Below are positions 8,803 through 17,035 of a stretch of DNA of 64,000 nucleotides, one piece after another; position 1 is the stretch's first letter; every line of letters starts with the position of its first letter. Both the position numbers and the translations under genes were made by a program. The stretch is from Oleiphilus sp. (GTDB lineage: Bacteria; Pseudomonadota; Gammaproteobacteria; Pseudomonadales; Oleiphilaceae). Below the pieces are notes generated by a model. It was not told the origin of the DNA. It saw only the letters and a program-made list of their open reading frames with translations, and ran no database searches. The stretch spans positions 52,110-116,109 of the forward strand of contig PZPK01000014.1 of assembly GCA_006212045.1 (NCBI GenBank), given 5' to 3'.

Positions 8803-9424
8803 GGCGGGACTGGCAGAACGCGATAATGCTCTGACGGCACGCTTCGACACCGTCCTTGGAAGTACTGGAAAACAGTTGCACAGAAAGTATGGCGTCGTGC
8901 TCTTCCAGCTCCTTGACCACCTTGAAATACACCTGTTTGGCCGCGCCCCGTTTCAGCTTGTCGGCCTTGGTCAGCAAGATCAGGGTCGGCATCTGCGAAC
9001 GATGACTCCAGTCCAGCAGCATGCGATCAAAGTCCGTCAGTGGTTTGCGTATGTCCATAATCAGAACAAGCGCTGAAAGACAGGCCCGGTTCTGCAAATA
9101 GTCGTCGAGATGTTGTCCCCATGCCTCCTTCAGATCCAGAGAGACCTTGGCATAGCCGTAACCCGGCAAATCAACCAAGCGGACGCGCGGCTCACTCAGC
9201 GAGAAAAAATTAATCAGCTGGGTGCGCCCCGGCGTCTTGCTTGTTCGTGCCAGCTTCTTGTTATTGCAAAGGGCATTGATTGCGGAAGACTTGCCCGCAT
9301 TTGAACGCCCTGCAAAGGCGATTTCAATCTCGGTCTCGGCCGGACTATTGGAGAGTTTCGAGGCACTCTGCAAAAAGCGGGCGGAATTGAAAGAGAGTGT
9401 TAAGGGTTTGGGTTCAGAAGACAT
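8786..9424 (-). CDS. engB: ribosome biogenesis GTP-binding protein EngB/YsxC
   Basis: A 212-residue essential GTPase of the TrmE-Era-EngA-YihA class that takes part in late assembly of the large ribosomal subunit. All G motifs are visible: G1 GRSNAGKSS (about residues 36-44), G2 TSKTPGRTQ, G3 DLPGYG, G4 TKAD and a G5-like SS at about residue 186. Length is normal for the family. No clear Shine-Dalgarno sequence precedes the ATG at 9424. It is divergent from the cytochrome c4 gene, the same arrangement as in Pseudomonas (engB, cc4, dsbA, phosphodiesterase). Confidence 0.95.
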   Translation of the reverse strand: MSSEPKPLTLSFNSARFLQSASKLSNSPAETEIEIAFAGRSNAGKSSAINALCNNKKLARTSKTPGRTQLINFFSLSEPRVRLVDLPGYGYAKVSLDLKEAWGQHLDDYLQNRACLSALVLIMDIRKPLTDFDRMLLDWSHRSQMPTLILLTKADKLKRGAAKQVYFKVVKELEEHDAILSVQLFSSTSKDGVEACRQSIIAFCQSRLIAPE

Positions 9425-9489
9425 AAAGAGAATTGAAATCGATTAGTTCCCGAAGGATGTTAAAGGCTTTTATCAAGTGAACCATAGTG

Positions 9490-9495
9490 TATAAT
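9490..9495 (+). promoter_or_regulatory. -10 element upstream of cytochrome c4
   Basis: A consensus TATAAT lies about 154 bases upstream of the cytochrome gene in the engB-cytochrome intergenic region. No good -35 box is seen at 16-18 bp, so an activator may be needed, or the match may be chance. Confidence 0.35.
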
Positions 9496-9648
9496 AGCCA
9501 ACCGATTTTTGCCTGATCTTTCTTTTAAGGCACAAAGCACTGAAGGGCGGCGCCAATGCCCGGCCGGGCAAGGTACCGGCCAGATAAGAATAACCAGAAC
9601 AATTCGATTCCAGCTTATACAAATCAGATGAGAGTGAGCGCGACAACA

Positions 9649-10263
9649 ATGAATAAACGTTTCTTAAGTATGTTGATGGCTGCGGGCCTGACCTTTTCTT
9701 TTGGTGTTGCGGCTCAGGGCAATGCCGAAGCAGGCAAGGATAAAGTGGCTGTATGTGCTGCCTGCCACGGCGCCGATGGCAATAGTGCGGCCGCCAACTT
9801 TCCGAAACTTGCTGGCCAGGGCGAAAAATATTTGCTGAAGCAACTGATCGACATCAAGACCGGCACCCGCCCAGTGGTCGAAATGACCGGTCTGCTCGAC
9901 AATTCAAGTGAGCAGGATCTTAAAGACATGGCCGCGTTCTACGCATCACAAACCATCAGTATCGGCCAGGCCAACAAGGAACTGGCTGAAGAAGGCCGAA
10001 CTATCTATCAGGCCGGCATTCCAGCGAAAAATGTGGCAGCCTGCACAGCCTGTCATGGCCCCGCAGGCAAGGGCATAGCGCTGGCCGGCTTCCCGGCACT
10101 TGGCGGGCAACACGCCGATTACACAGCAAGCCAGCTGAAAAAATTCCGCTCGGGCGAGCGCGTCAATGACGGCGAATCACGCATAATGCGCTCAATAGCG
10201 GCACGCCTGAGTGATCGCGAAATCGAAGCCGTCAGCTCCTATATATCCGGCCTGTATCAATAG
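9649..10263 (+). CDS. dihaem cytochrome c4
   Basis: A 204-residue periplasmic electron carrier. A signal peptide (about residues 1-23, ending AAQG) precedes two homologous class I cytochrome domains, each with a haem-attachment motif: CAACH at residues 36-40 and CTACH in the second half, and each with later methionine candidates for the sixth ligand. Cytochromes c4 pass electrons to terminal oxidases, particularly cbb3 and related types. The frame is open further upstream, but only the ATG at 9649 places the signal peptide at the start; an in-frame ATG seven codons earlier is possible. A perfect hairpin terminator follows, so the gene is probably transcribed alone. The engB-c4-dsbA order is conserved in Pseudomonas. 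Confidence 0.92.
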   Translation: MNKRFLSMLMAAGLTFSFGVAAQGNAEAGKDKVAVCAACHGADGNSAAANFPKLAGQGEKYLLKQLIDIKTGTRPVVEMTGLLDNSSEQDLKDMAAFYASQTISIGQANKELAEEGRTIYQAGIPAKNVAACTACHGPAGKGIALAGFPALGGQHADYTASQLKKFRSGERVNDGESRIMRSIAARLSDREIEAVSSYISGLYQ

Positions 10264-10295
10264 CCGAATCTGTATACCTACACCAGCCGTTTCGG

Positions 10296-10320
10296 AAAGC
10301 CCTCTTTTGAGGGCTTTTTT
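10296..10320 (+). terminator. rho-independent terminator after cytochrome c4
   Basis: A perfect 9-bp stem (AAAGCCCTC/GAGGGCTTT) with a TTTT loop followed by further T residues, 33 bases after the cytochrome stop codon. It separates this gene from dsbA. Confidence 0.95.
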
Positions 10321-10451
10321 ATTCTACGTTGCTTCCCGCCTTCACATCCCTGCCTGATTTAATGAAATGGTCATCAAGCGCGGCTTGAGACTCCAAGTTC
10401 TTCGGGGCTATGATGGCCCTCCGAAATTTTACAGAGACGAGGACACCAGAC

Positions 10452-11123
10452 ATGCGCCAATCTTTACTGTCTTATTTGGCACTGGCATTTTTCAGCCTGG
10501 CGATGGCCAGCGCAACACAAGCATCCGGTATGTGGGAAAAGGGCCGGCACTACAAGGAATTGCCATTTCCTGTCGCCACGGCAAATCCCGACAAAATCGA
10601 AGTGGTTGAAGTGTTCTGGTACGGCTGTCCGCACTGCTATGAATTCGCCAAAGACCATCTGCCTGCCTGGGAAGAGAATCTGCCCGAAGACGTTGATTTC
10701 GTGTTGTTGCCCGCCACGTTCAGCAATTGGCAGACACATGCCAAAGCTTTTTTTGCAGCAGACGCTCTGGGAGTTGTCGAACAACTTCACCGCCCGCTGT
10801 TTGATGCCATCGTACCTAACCCGAGAGCTGTCGGCAGCATTGATGACTTCAAGGAAGTATTTCTGAATAACGGTGTCAGCGCCGAAGATTTTGAATCGGT
10901 ATTCAAGGCTTCCGGCTTTAGAAAAATCTCCAAAGTCGACGAAGCCATGAAAAAAGCGCAGGACAAGATCAAGGCCTATCGCCTTACGGGTGTACCGGGG
11001 TTGATCGTCAATGGCAAATATTCCATTTCGGTCAGCGATGCAGGAAGTTTTGGCAACATGCTCAAGATTGCCAACTACCTGATTAGCCAGGAACGTCAAA
11101 AAATGGCAACTAAAGCGAACTAA
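10452..11123 (+). CDS. dsbA: periplasmic thiol:disulfide interchange protein DsbA
   Basis: A 223-residue oxidoreductase that introduces disulfide bonds into exported proteins and is re-oxidised by DsbB. A signal peptide (about residues 1-25, cleavage after ATQAS or nearby) precedes the thioredoxin fold with its inserted helical domain. The active site is CPHC (residues 59-62), the canonical DsbA dipeptide, and the cis-proline loop is TGVPGL. The ATG at 10452 was chosen because the signal peptide begins there and GAGG lies upstream; the open frame starts 14 codons earlier. The phosphodiesterase-family gene follows 50 bases downstream on the same strand. Confidence 0.94.
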   Translation: MRQSLLSYLALAFFSLAMASATQASGMWEKGRHYKELPFPVATANPDKIEVVEVFWYGCPHCYEFAKDHLPAWEENLPEDVDFVLLPATFSNWQTHAKAFFAADALGVVEQLHRPLFDAIVPNPRAVGSIDDFKEVFLNNGVSAEDFESVFKASGFRKISKVDEAMKKAQDKIKAYRLTGVPGLIVNGKYSISVSDAGSFGNMLKIANYLISQERQKMATKAN

Positions 11124-11173
11124 ACTAAAGTAGTATCTACTGATCGTTTTTCGCCAAGGCCAAGTTTGTCATC

Positions 11174-12073
11174 ATGTATGAGCGCCTGAAGTACCGAATC
11201 AATCGCATACTAGCCCCACTGGAAGCTGTTTCCAGACGCGCGGATGCGGCGCTCATTGAGCAAATCCCCTACCTGAGCGAATCCCGCACGATTCGCCTGC
11301 TGACCTATAACATTCAGGTAGGCATCTCGACATCGGCGTATCGCCACTATCTGACACGCAGCTGGCAGCATGTGCTTCCTCACAAGAATCGTAAAGGCAA
11401 TCTGGACAAAATTGCTGCCTTACTGAAGGACTATGATGTTGTCGCTTTGCAGGAAGTTGACGGAGGCAGTCTTCGTAGCGGCTTTATCAATCAGGTCGAA
11501 TACCTCGCGATGGCCGCCGATTTCCCTTTCTGGTATCAGCAACTGAATCGAAATTTCGGACCAATTGCCAAGCATAGTAATGGACTGCTCAGTAAGTTTC
11601 GGCCCATCGAAGTCACCGAATACACCTTGCCCTCTCTGATTCCCGGCAGGGGCGTGATCGTTGCAAAATACGGGCTTAAGGAAGACCCCATCGTACTGGT
11701 GATCATGCATTTGTCTCTCAGCAAGGCCGCACAAAACACCCAACTGCACTTTATCCGCGACCTGATCGAAGGCTATCAGCACGTTATCCTGATGGGCGAT
11801 ATGAATACCCATGCCGAATCCATACTGCATGACTCCCCAATCAAGTCGGCGGGACTGGTGCCATTGCCAGGCGTCAGTCATACCTTCCCAAGCTGGAGCC
11901 CGGAAAAGGCTTTAGACCACATCCTGGTCAGTCGCTCGCTGGAAATCAAAAAAGCCGGCGTCGTCGCATTTCCGGTATCAGACCACCTCCCGATCGCGCT
12001 GGATGTCCGCCTGCCGGATAGCTACTTTAAGCCCGAAAATCTGGCGGACAAAGAGACCAACAAGCAGGCATAA
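11174..12073 (+). CDS. endonuclease/exonuclease/phosphatase family protein
   Basis: A 299-residue metal-dependent phosphodiesterase-fold protein. Family motifs appear in order: LLTYNIQVG (about 42-50), the metal-binding ALQEVDGG (about 94-101), MHLSLSK, GDMNTH (about 213-218) and the terminal SDHLPIALDV (about 268-277) carrying the Asp-His pair. Such enzymes cleave DNA, phospholipid head groups or inositol phosphates; the substrate cannot be told here. No signal peptide is visible. It follows dsbA by 50 bases, an order also known in Pseudomonas, and is closed by a hairpin terminator that overlaps its stop codon. Confidence 0.88.
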   Translation: MYERLKYRINRILAPLEAVSRRADAALIEQIPYLSESRTIRLLTYNIQVGISTSAYRHYLTRSWQHVLPHKNRKGNLDKIAALLKDYDVVALQEVDGGSLRSGFINQVEYLAMAADFPFWYQQLNRNFGPIAKHSNGLLSKFRPIEVTEYTLPSLIPGRGVIVAKYGLKEDPIVLVIMHLSLSKAAQNTQLHFIRDLIEGYQHVILMGDMNTHAESILHDSPIKSAGLVPLPGVSHTFPSWSPEKALDHILVSRSLEIKKAGVVAFPVSDHLPIALDVRLPDSYFKPENLADKETNKQA

Positions 12074-12101
12074 AAAAACCCGGGTTAATCACCGGGTTTT
12101 T
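12074..12101. terminator. bidirectional hairpin terminator
   Basis: A 10-bp stem (AAAAACCCGG/CCGGGTTTTT) with an 8-base loop. The A/T-rich stem base supplies a U-tract on either strand, so it can end the phosphodiesterase-family transcript and the convergent rpmB-rpmG transcript. Confidence 0.88.
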
Positions 12102-12146
12102 CTGGAAGCAATACCACCAGCCATTCAGCATGGCAGAAAAGATCAA

Positions 12147-12302
12147 TTACTTGATCTTGGCTTCCTTATACATGACATGCTTGCGAACAACAGGATCGTA
12201 TTTTTTGATCTCCATTTTCTCAGGCATATTACGCTTGTTCTTGTCCGTGGTATAAAAATGGCCAGTGCCCGCACTGGAAACCAAACGAATTTTTTCTCTC
12301 AT
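12147..12302 (-). CDS. rpmG: 50S ribosomal protein L33
   Basis: A 51-residue ribosomal protein of the large subunit, beginning [20 protein letters not shown] and ending EAKIK. It is the cysteine-free form: the two CxxC zinc motifs of the other L33 type are absent. The start at 12302 follows 18 bases after the rpmB stop on the same strand. The radC-rpmB-rpmG order is conserved in gammaproteobacteria. Confidence 0.97.
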   Translation of the reverse strand: MREKIRLVSSAGTGHFYTTDKNKRNMPEKMEIKKYDPVVRKHVMYKEAKIK

Positions 12303-12320
12303 AATCCCGTCCCCTTTTCC

Positions 12321-12557
12321 TTAAACCTTTTCGCCGCGAGCGCGCATTTCGCCCAGCACTGTATCAATGCCTTTTTTGTCAATGATGCGCATACCTTTGG
12401 TAGAAACGCGCAGTTTGACAAAGCGATTTTCGCTCTCAACCCAAAAACGGTGTGATTGCAGGTTCGGCAAAAAACGACGACGCGTCGTGTTTTTTGCGTG
12501 TGAAACATTATTACCTGTTACCGGGCGCTTGCCTGTAACCTGACATACTCTAGCCAT
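12321..12557 (-). CDS. rpmB: 50S ribosomal protein L28
   Basis: A 78-residue large-subunit ribosomal protein. The start [21 protein letters not shown] is the classic L28 N-terminus, and the RRFLPNLQ and [15 protein letters not shown] segments are also diagnostic. The single cysteine shows this is the zinc-independent form. The ATG at 12557 is preceded by GGAGGCAAGG; an upstream in-frame extension of 18 codons has no support. It is followed by rpmG and a shared terminator. An intergenic stretch of 265 bases separates it from radC and presumably holds its promoter, though no convincing box pair was found. Confidence 0.97.
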   Translation of the reverse strand: MARVCQVTGKRPVTGNNVSHAKNTTRRRFLPNLQSHRFWVESENRFVKLRVSTKGMRIIDKKGIDTVLGEMRARGEKV

Positions 12558-12822
12558 AATTCTAAACCTTGCCTCCAAACTCCAGACACCATCATATTGA
12601 TCAAACGGCATCCGGATAAATTCATTTTATCTAGCCAAATCATTGTTTTTGAAAGATTTAATTAACATTAAACCAGACACAAACCAACAGATTCGTTGCT
12701 ATATTCTGCACCGGCATCCTGCGAAGGAAGGTGCACTGCCCAAAGAGCCCGCCTTTATACCAGAAAGCATTTTCAATCGCAAAGAAAATACCCTCCGAAT
12801 GTGCAGCCGCGCTATCTGATCT

Positions 12823-13497
12823 TCACAACAAGCCCTGCTCGGCGAAGCTTACCACTCGTGAACCGGCAACCACCAGATGATCGAGGACGCGAACGTCGAT
12901 CAGATCAAGTGCTTGTGTGAGACGATGTGTAATCAACTTGTCGGATTGACTGATCTCCTCCGAACCGGATGGATGGTTGTGACAAAGAATCACAGCCGCA
13001 GCGCCCTGCTCAAGCACCTTTTTAACCACTTCCCGGGGATACACCGAGGCGGCATCCAGCGTCCCCTGGAACAGCTCTTCAAATCCGATAATCTGATGCT
13101 GCGTGTTGAGATAAAGGCAGGCAAAGGTTTCATGCTGCCTGCCCTTCAGGGCAATGCGAACATATTGTCTGCCCGCATCAGGACTGGTGATGGCGCTGAC
13201 TTCGCCCATTTCGTTGCGAAAATAGCGCTTGCACAGCTCCATTGAGGCATGCAGCTGTGCATACTTAGCCAGACCAAGACCATGCACCGAGCAAAAATGC
13301 TTCTGGCCGGCGTCCATTAAGGACTTCAGGCTACCAAATTCAAGAATCAGATCCCGAGCCAGGTCCAGGGCTGACTTCCCCGGCAGTCCGGTACGTAAAA
13401 AAATAGCAAGCAGCTCCGCATCGCTTAGTGACGCGGGACCGTTCATCAGTAGTTTTTCTCGCGGCCGCTCCTGTGTCGGCCAATCACAAATCGCCAT
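12823..13497 (-). CDS. radC: RadC family JAB/MPN-domain protein
   Basis: A 224-residue protein with an N-terminal UPF0758 helix-hairpin-helix region (MAICDWPTQERPREKLL, then LSDAELLAIFLRTG) and a C-terminal JAB1/MPN metalloprotease-like domain with the zinc-binding HNHPSG-x6-D signature (about residues 173-186). RadC was once linked to DNA repair, but that role has been withdrawn and the true function is unclear. It starts at the ATG at 13497 with AAAGGA upstream and lies upstream of rpmB-rpmG, as in Escherichia coli. Confidence 0.94.
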   Translation of the reverse strand: MAICDWPTQERPREKLLMNGPASLSDAELLAIFLRTGLPGKSALDLARDLILEFGSLKSLMDAGQKHFCSVHGLGLAKYAQLHASMELCKRYFRNEMGEVSAITSPDAGRQYVRIALKGRQHETFACLYLNTQHQIIGFEELFQGTLDAASVYPREVVKKVLEQGAAAVILCHNHPSGSEEISQSDKLITHRLTQALDLIDVRVLDHLVVAGSRVVSFAEQGLL

Positions 13498-13596
13498 CGC
13501 AACATCCTTTTGCCGGTCAATTTCCTATGTTCTTCCGTAAAACAGTGTGCCGAACTTCGCCGTTCATTGGTGAGGAGTATGTCTCGATTCCCTGTA

Positions 13597-14199
13597 TCAG
13601 CGTTTTTCAGTGCATTTAACCGAAAGCCATGCCGCCTCCGCGTATATTTCCCGATAGTCCGACAATGCGCTGCGCGTTTCGCCCCGCAGCCAGCGCAGTG
13701 CAAAATCTTGCGAGGGTCCGATAATCAGCGAATGGTAGACCTCAATAGGCAGCTTGCGAATGTAACCTTCATTCACGTACGGAGAGAACCACTCTTTCAG
13801 GCGCCGGAAATGGCTGCGCTTGTGCGCTTCGTTCTGCTCAGCCAATCCGCTATTCTCCACCAGACTACGATAACGAAACACAAAACGCGCCCAATCCGGG
13901 TTGTCTGTAATCCAGTCGATATAGCAGCGTACAATGGTTTTGACGCCTTCCTCAGCGCTACTCGCATCAGCCAGAGCCTGTTCCTGCATTTCGGAGTGGC
14001 CGCGCATACCAGACAGAAACAGCGCCACAACGATGGCATCCTTGTTACCAAAGTGGTGATAAATACTACCGACACTGATGCCCGATGCACGGCGAATATC
14101 CGCGATGCGAGTGGCCTCCACACCATGCTCGATAAAGCAGGTCAGCGCACCGGATAAAATGCGCTGCTTTGTTTCACTTAGCTCCATCTCCATCATCAT
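13597..14199 (-). CDS. TetR family regulator
   Basis: A 200-residue TetR-type regulator. The helix-turn-helix is IADIRRASGISVGSIYHHFGNKDAI (about residues 31-55). The C-terminal domain is of the kind found in acyl-CoA or fatty-acid-responsive TetR proteins only by general resemblance, so the ligand is unknown. The start is at the first of three consecutive ATG codons. It is divergent from a hotdog-fold gene, and the space between carries a striking 39-bp operator of three 13-bp units that overlaps an extended -10 element for this gene. Self-repression together with control of the hotdog gene is the likely arrangement. Confidence 0.88.
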   Translation of the reverse strand: MMMEMELSETKQRILSGALTCFIEHGVEATRIADIRRASGISVGSIYHHFGNKDAIVVALFLSGMRGHSEMQEQALADASSAEEGVKTIVRCYIDWITDNPDWARFVFRYRSLVENSGLAEQNEAHKRSHFRRLKEWFSPYVNEGYIRKLPIEVYHSLIIGPSQDFALRWLRGETRSALSDYREIYAEAAWLSVKCTEKR

Positions 14200-14239
14200 A
14201 GGTCTAAAACCCTTGTCCGTACCAACATTCCAATGCGGC

Positions 14240-14245
14240 AGTATA
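14240..14245 (-). promoter_or_regulatory. extended -10 promoter element of the TetR gene
   Basis: On the minus strand TGCTATACT gives TATACT preceded by TG one base away, an extended -10, about 41 bases before the start codon. No consensus -35 is present, and the spacer is occupied by the operator repeats. Confidence 0.55.
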
Positions 14246-14247
14246 GC

Positions 14248-14286
14248 AGAACAATATTCTAGAATGTTGTTCTAGAATATTGTTCT
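14248..14286. promoter_or_regulatory. operator: three consecutive 13-bp AGAA-N5-TTCT units
   Basis: Units at 14248-14260, 14261-14273 and 14274-14286 each read AGAA-N5-TTCT and abut without spacing. The whole 39 bp is also a perfect inverted repeat with 17-base arms around a 5-base centre. It lies between the divergent TetR and hotdog genes; the right unit is 9 bases from a TATAGT -10 box (14296-14301) and the left one touches the TetR -10. Confidence 0.85.
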
Positions 14287-14360
14287 ATTCTCAATTATAG
14301 TAAGCACTCTGAAGCCGAGCCAAACCACCAGAAACCAATCTTTTCAACTGACAGGAGCAC

Positions 14361-14810
14361 ATGACAATGAGCCAAGTACTCAAAGCCTACCAACAAATGG
14401 GGAACACCCAGTTCAGTCAAATGATCTGCCAGATGGCGCCATACTTTTCCAGCATCGACCCCGAGTTTGTTGATTTGAAACCCGGCCACTCCGAAGCCCG
14501 GGTCAAAAAAGTTCGCTCCGTCGAAAATCATATCGGTACCGTCCATGCAATCGCAATGTGCAATCTGGCAGAGCTGGTCGCCGGTACGTTAACGGATGCC
14601 ACGATCCCACAGGGCTTTCGCTGGATACCCAAAGGCATGACGGTTGAATATATTGCCAAGGCTAAAACAGATATCCGTGGTGTGGCGCGCGCCGAAGGAG
14701 TCGACTTTTCCACTCCGGGCGACAAAGTCATAGGTGTGGATGTCTACGACAGCAACGACCGGAAGGTCTTTCACGCCGACATCACCATGGATGTCAGAAA
14801 GGAAGGATAA
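14361..14810 (+). CDS. DUF4442 hotdog-fold protein, putative acyl-CoA thioesterase
   Basis: A 149-residue protein of the hotdog-fold DUF4442 group, related to PaaI-type thioesterases. The central helix segment (IGTVHAIAMCNLAELVAGTL, about residues 58-77) and the GFRWIPKGMTVEYIAKAKTD strand pair that follows are the family hallmark. Such proteins usually hydrolyse acyl-CoA thioesters, but many DUF4442 members have no assayed activity. It starts at the ATG at 14361 with AGGAG upstream. The divergent TetR gene and the triple operator between them point to specific regulation, which fits a role in clearing an acyl-CoA pool sensed by that regulator. A hairpin follows the stop codon. Confidence 0.82.
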   Translation: MTMSQVLKAYQQMGNTQFSQMICQMAPYFSSIDPEFVDLKPGHSEARVKKVRSVENHIGTVHAIAMCNLAELVAGTLTDATIPQGFRWIPKGMTVEYIAKAKTDIRGVARAEGVDFSTPGDKVIGVDVYDSNDRKVFHADITMDVRKEG

Positions 14811-14824
14811 AGCATAGCCTCGCT

Positions 14825-14849
14825 GCACTGATTTCACTAAAATCAGTGC
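14825..14849 (+). terminator. hairpin between hotdog and DUF1244 genes
   Basis: A perfect 10-bp stem (GCACTGATTT/AAATCAGTGC) with a 5-base loop, 14 bases after the hotdog-fold gene. The following tract (TTAAATGC) is only weakly T-rich, so termination may be partial. Confidence 0.6.
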
Positions 14850-14881
14850 TTAAATGCAAAATCATTCAAGCGAGAGTGGCT

Positions 14882-15196
14882 ATGACCGAACCGGTAATCC
14901 CTGACCAACAAACGCGCACCGAAGTTGAAGCCGCCGTATTTCGCCGGCTTCTGGCGCATTTCGATCAACACAAGGAAGTCCAGAATATTGACCTGATGAT
15001 CCTGGCAGATTTCTGCCGGAACTGCCTGTCAAAATGGTATATGGCCGAAGCCGCAGAAAAAGGCCTCAGTGTCGATTATGAACAGGCCCGCGAAGTTGTT
15101 TATGGCATGCCATATACAGAGTGGAAGACCAAGCACCAGAAGGAAGCGACCCCGGAACAGCTTGCCGACTTTGAGGCGAAACGGGGAAAAAGCTGA
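14882..15196 (+). CDS. DUF1244 domain protein
   Basis: A 104-residue soluble protein of the DUF1244 family, which is common in marine proteobacteria and has a solved fold but no established function. The recognisable core is VQNIDLMILADFCRNCLSKWY followed by MPYTEWKTKHQ; the FCRNC cysteine pair could bind metal or be redox active. The frame is open back to 14846, but the ATG at 14882 with GAGAG upstream gives the usual N-terminus. A hairpin separates it from the hotdog-fold gene, so it may have its own promoter or rely on read-through. Confidence 0.82.
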   Translation: MTEPVIPDQQTRTEVEAAVFRRLLAHFDQHKEVQNIDLMILADFCRNCLSKWYMAEAAEKGLSVDYEQAREVVYGMPYTEWKTKHQKEATPEQLADFEAKRGKS

Positions 15197-15217
15197 CGCT
15201 TGCGGGGCGAGAGCCCC

Positions 15218-16093
15218 TTATTTCCGTGCCCGTAATCCATCCCAGGTAAAGGTCAGCACCCCTCCCCAGATCAGGACAAAAGTCACGAGTTGGCCCGTAT
15301 CAAAAGGCTCTCGATAAAGAAACACAGCCAGCAAAAAGGTCATGCTTGGTGTCAGATACTGTACGATCCCCAGCGTTGCCAGATTCAAGCGCTGCGCTCC
15401 GGCTGCAAACAGCAGTAAAGGAATCGTTGTGATCAATCCACAGCTGGCCAGAATGAGATCCATTTCAAATGTAGTATGCGCAAAAGCCAATCGCTGCTCC
15501 GCCAAAAGCCAGCCAAAATAGGCCAGCGCAAAGGGCATCATCAGCAGCGTCTCGACGAACAGCCCTGAAATGGGGTCGATCTGGACGGACTTGCGCAACA
15601 GTCCATAGCTGGCAAAAGTGAATGCAAGCACCAGCGCCACCCAAGGTAGATACCCCACCATAATGACCTGGTTCAGCACCCCGAGCGCTGCCAATACGAT
15701 GGCAATCAGCTGCCAGCGACGCAAACGTTCCCCCAGAAACAGCAATCCGAAAAGTACCGAGATGAGCGGATTGATAAAGTACCCCAGGCTGGTCTCCAGA
15801 ACACGACCCTGTGTTACTGCCCAAATGAAGGTCAGCCAATTAACCGAGATAAAGACAGAAGAGAAAAACAGCAGCTTCAGGGAGCGCTTGGGCAGAAGGC
15901 GCAAAGCTTTCCAGGCGCCCCGCAATTGCATGACAACGACCAAGATCAAGACAGACCAGACCACGCGGTGAGCCAGCACCTCAAACGCGTTGACGCCCTC
16001 CACCAATTTGAAAAAGACAGGAAACAGGCCCCAAAGCCCAAACGCGGAAAGGGCAAAACTCAGCCCGGCAACAGGCGACTTCTCGCTTTGCAT
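15218..16093 (-). CDS. rarD: EamA family transporter, RarD type
   Basis: A 291-residue inner-membrane protein with ten hydrophobic helices in two EamA repeats, of the drug/metabolite transporter superfamily. The N-terminal AFGLWGLFPVFFKLVEGVNAFEVLAHRVVWS segment and the FISVNWLTFIWAVTQGRVLETSLGYFINPL motif identify the RarD subgroup. Substrates of RarD proteins are not known. It is transcribed after the DUF3820 gene, which ends 34 bases upstream on the same strand. Confidence 0.9.
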   Translation of the reverse strand: MQSEKSPVAGLSFALSAFGLWGLFPVFFKLVEGVNAFEVLAHRVVWSVLILVVVMQLRGAWKALRLLPKRSLKLLFFSSVFISVNWLTFIWAVTQGRVLETSLGYFINPLISVLFGLLFLGERLRRWQLIAIVLAALGVLNQVIMVGYLPWVALVLAFTFASYGLLRKSVQIDPISGLFVETLLMMPFALAYFGWLLAEQRLAFAHTTFEMDLILASCGLITTIPLLLFAAGAQRLNLATLGIVQYLTPSMTFLLAVFLYREPFDTGQLVTFVLIWGGVLTFTWDGLRARK

Positions 16094-16127
16094 AGTGTTT
16101 TGTTCACTCGGAGTAGGTGCTGTGAAA

Positions 16128-16370
16128 TCAGGATTGGGATTGCGCTGGATCCAGCCGCTTTCCCTTTAGGGGTTTGACCAGTTTTTCCAAACCTTCAATT
16201 TTAAGCTCAAGGGTCCATGCCAGAAGTTCACCCAGTTTGCCACCCGGAAAGCCCTGTTTCTGAAACCACAGCAAGTACTCTTCCGGCAAATCAATCAGTA
16301 TACGACCGCGGTACTTGCCAAAGGGCATCTCGGTATTCGCAATGTCCAACAGATGGCCGGGCTCCAACAT
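16128..16370 (-). CDS. DUF3820 family protein
   Basis: An 80-residue protein of the DUF3820 family. The core MPFGKYRGRILIDLPEEYLLWFQKQGFPGGKLGELL matches the family consensus (MPFGKYKG-x-LxDLPxxYLxWF), which also occurs fused to nucleases in some proteins and is annotated in Pseudomonas as a quorum-sensing-regulated virulence factor. Function is unknown; the basic, compact form suggests nucleic acid contact but that is a guess. It starts at the ATG at 16370 and precedes rarD by 34 bases. Confidence 0.82.
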   Translation of the reverse strand: MLEPGHLLDIANTEMPFGKYRGRILIDLPEEYLLWFQKQGFPGGKLGELLAWTLELKIEGLEKLVKPLKGKRLDPAQSQS

Positions 16371-16558
16371 ACTTTACGCTTCCAGTTGACGGTTCGGTCA
16401 GGTTAATCGAGGCCATTAAAGCAAGTGCCTATCCGTGTTCGCAAGCAGAGAAGCCGAAAAAGAAACGAAACAGTGAATACCAGATGAACGCTTCTCTTTA
16501 GACTCACTGCCCCAAATAACAGGACGGAAGCAAACGCAATCCGACGCAGAAACAGAAC

Positions 16559-16990
16559 TCAGCTCTCAAAAAGGCCGAGCAGGTCCTCGTAGCCCTCAGC
16601 TGCCATCTCGGCGCGAGGCACAAACCGGAGTGCCGCCGAATTGATACAGTAGCGTAAGCCGGTGGGGACCGGACCATCCGGAAACACATGCCCCAGATGG
16701 GAATCTGCTTTTCGGCTACGCACCTCCGTGCGTGTCATAAACAACTGCCGGTCTTCATGCTCGGTGATCTGTGCGCGGTCAATTGGCTGATAAAAGCTGG
16801 GCCAGCCGGAACCGGAATCAAACTTATGCACAGAACAAAACAAGGGTTCGCCAGAGACGATATCCACATAAATGCCTTCTTCCTTATGATCCCAATATTC
16901 ATTGTCGAAGGCCCGCTCGGTAGCATCGCATTGCGTCACTTGATACTGAAGCTCGCTCAATTTGTTCTTCAATTCTTCATCCTGACTCAT
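16559..16990 (-). CDS. msrB: peptide methionine (R)-S-oxide reductase MsrB, zinc-free form
   Basis: A 143-residue repair enzyme that reduces methionine-R-sulfoxide in proteins. The catalytic segment [11 protein letters not shown] holds the active cysteine, and GWPSF and [10 protein letters not shown] are family signatures. The two zinc-binding CxxC motifs of many MsrB proteins are replaced ([10 protein letters not shown] and RSRKADSH), so this is the metal-free type; the usual recycling cysteine before GWPSF is a serine here (DSGSGWPSF), so another thiol or thioredoxin must resolve the sulfenic acid. The ATG at 16990 has GAGGAGAG upstream; nine further in-frame codons were rejected. It follows rapA by 45 bases on the same strand. 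Confidence 0.93.
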   Translation of the reverse strand: MSQDEELKNKLSELQYQVTQCDATERAFDNEYWDHKEEGIYVDIVSGEPLFCSVHKFDSGSGWPSFYQPIDRAQITEHEDRQLFMTRTEVRSRKADSHLGHVFPDGPVPTGLRYCINSAALRFVPRAEMAAEGYEDLLGLFES

Positions 16991-17035
16991 CTGTCTCTCC
17001 TCACTGTCGCATTGCATGCGGTCGCCACTATGCGT

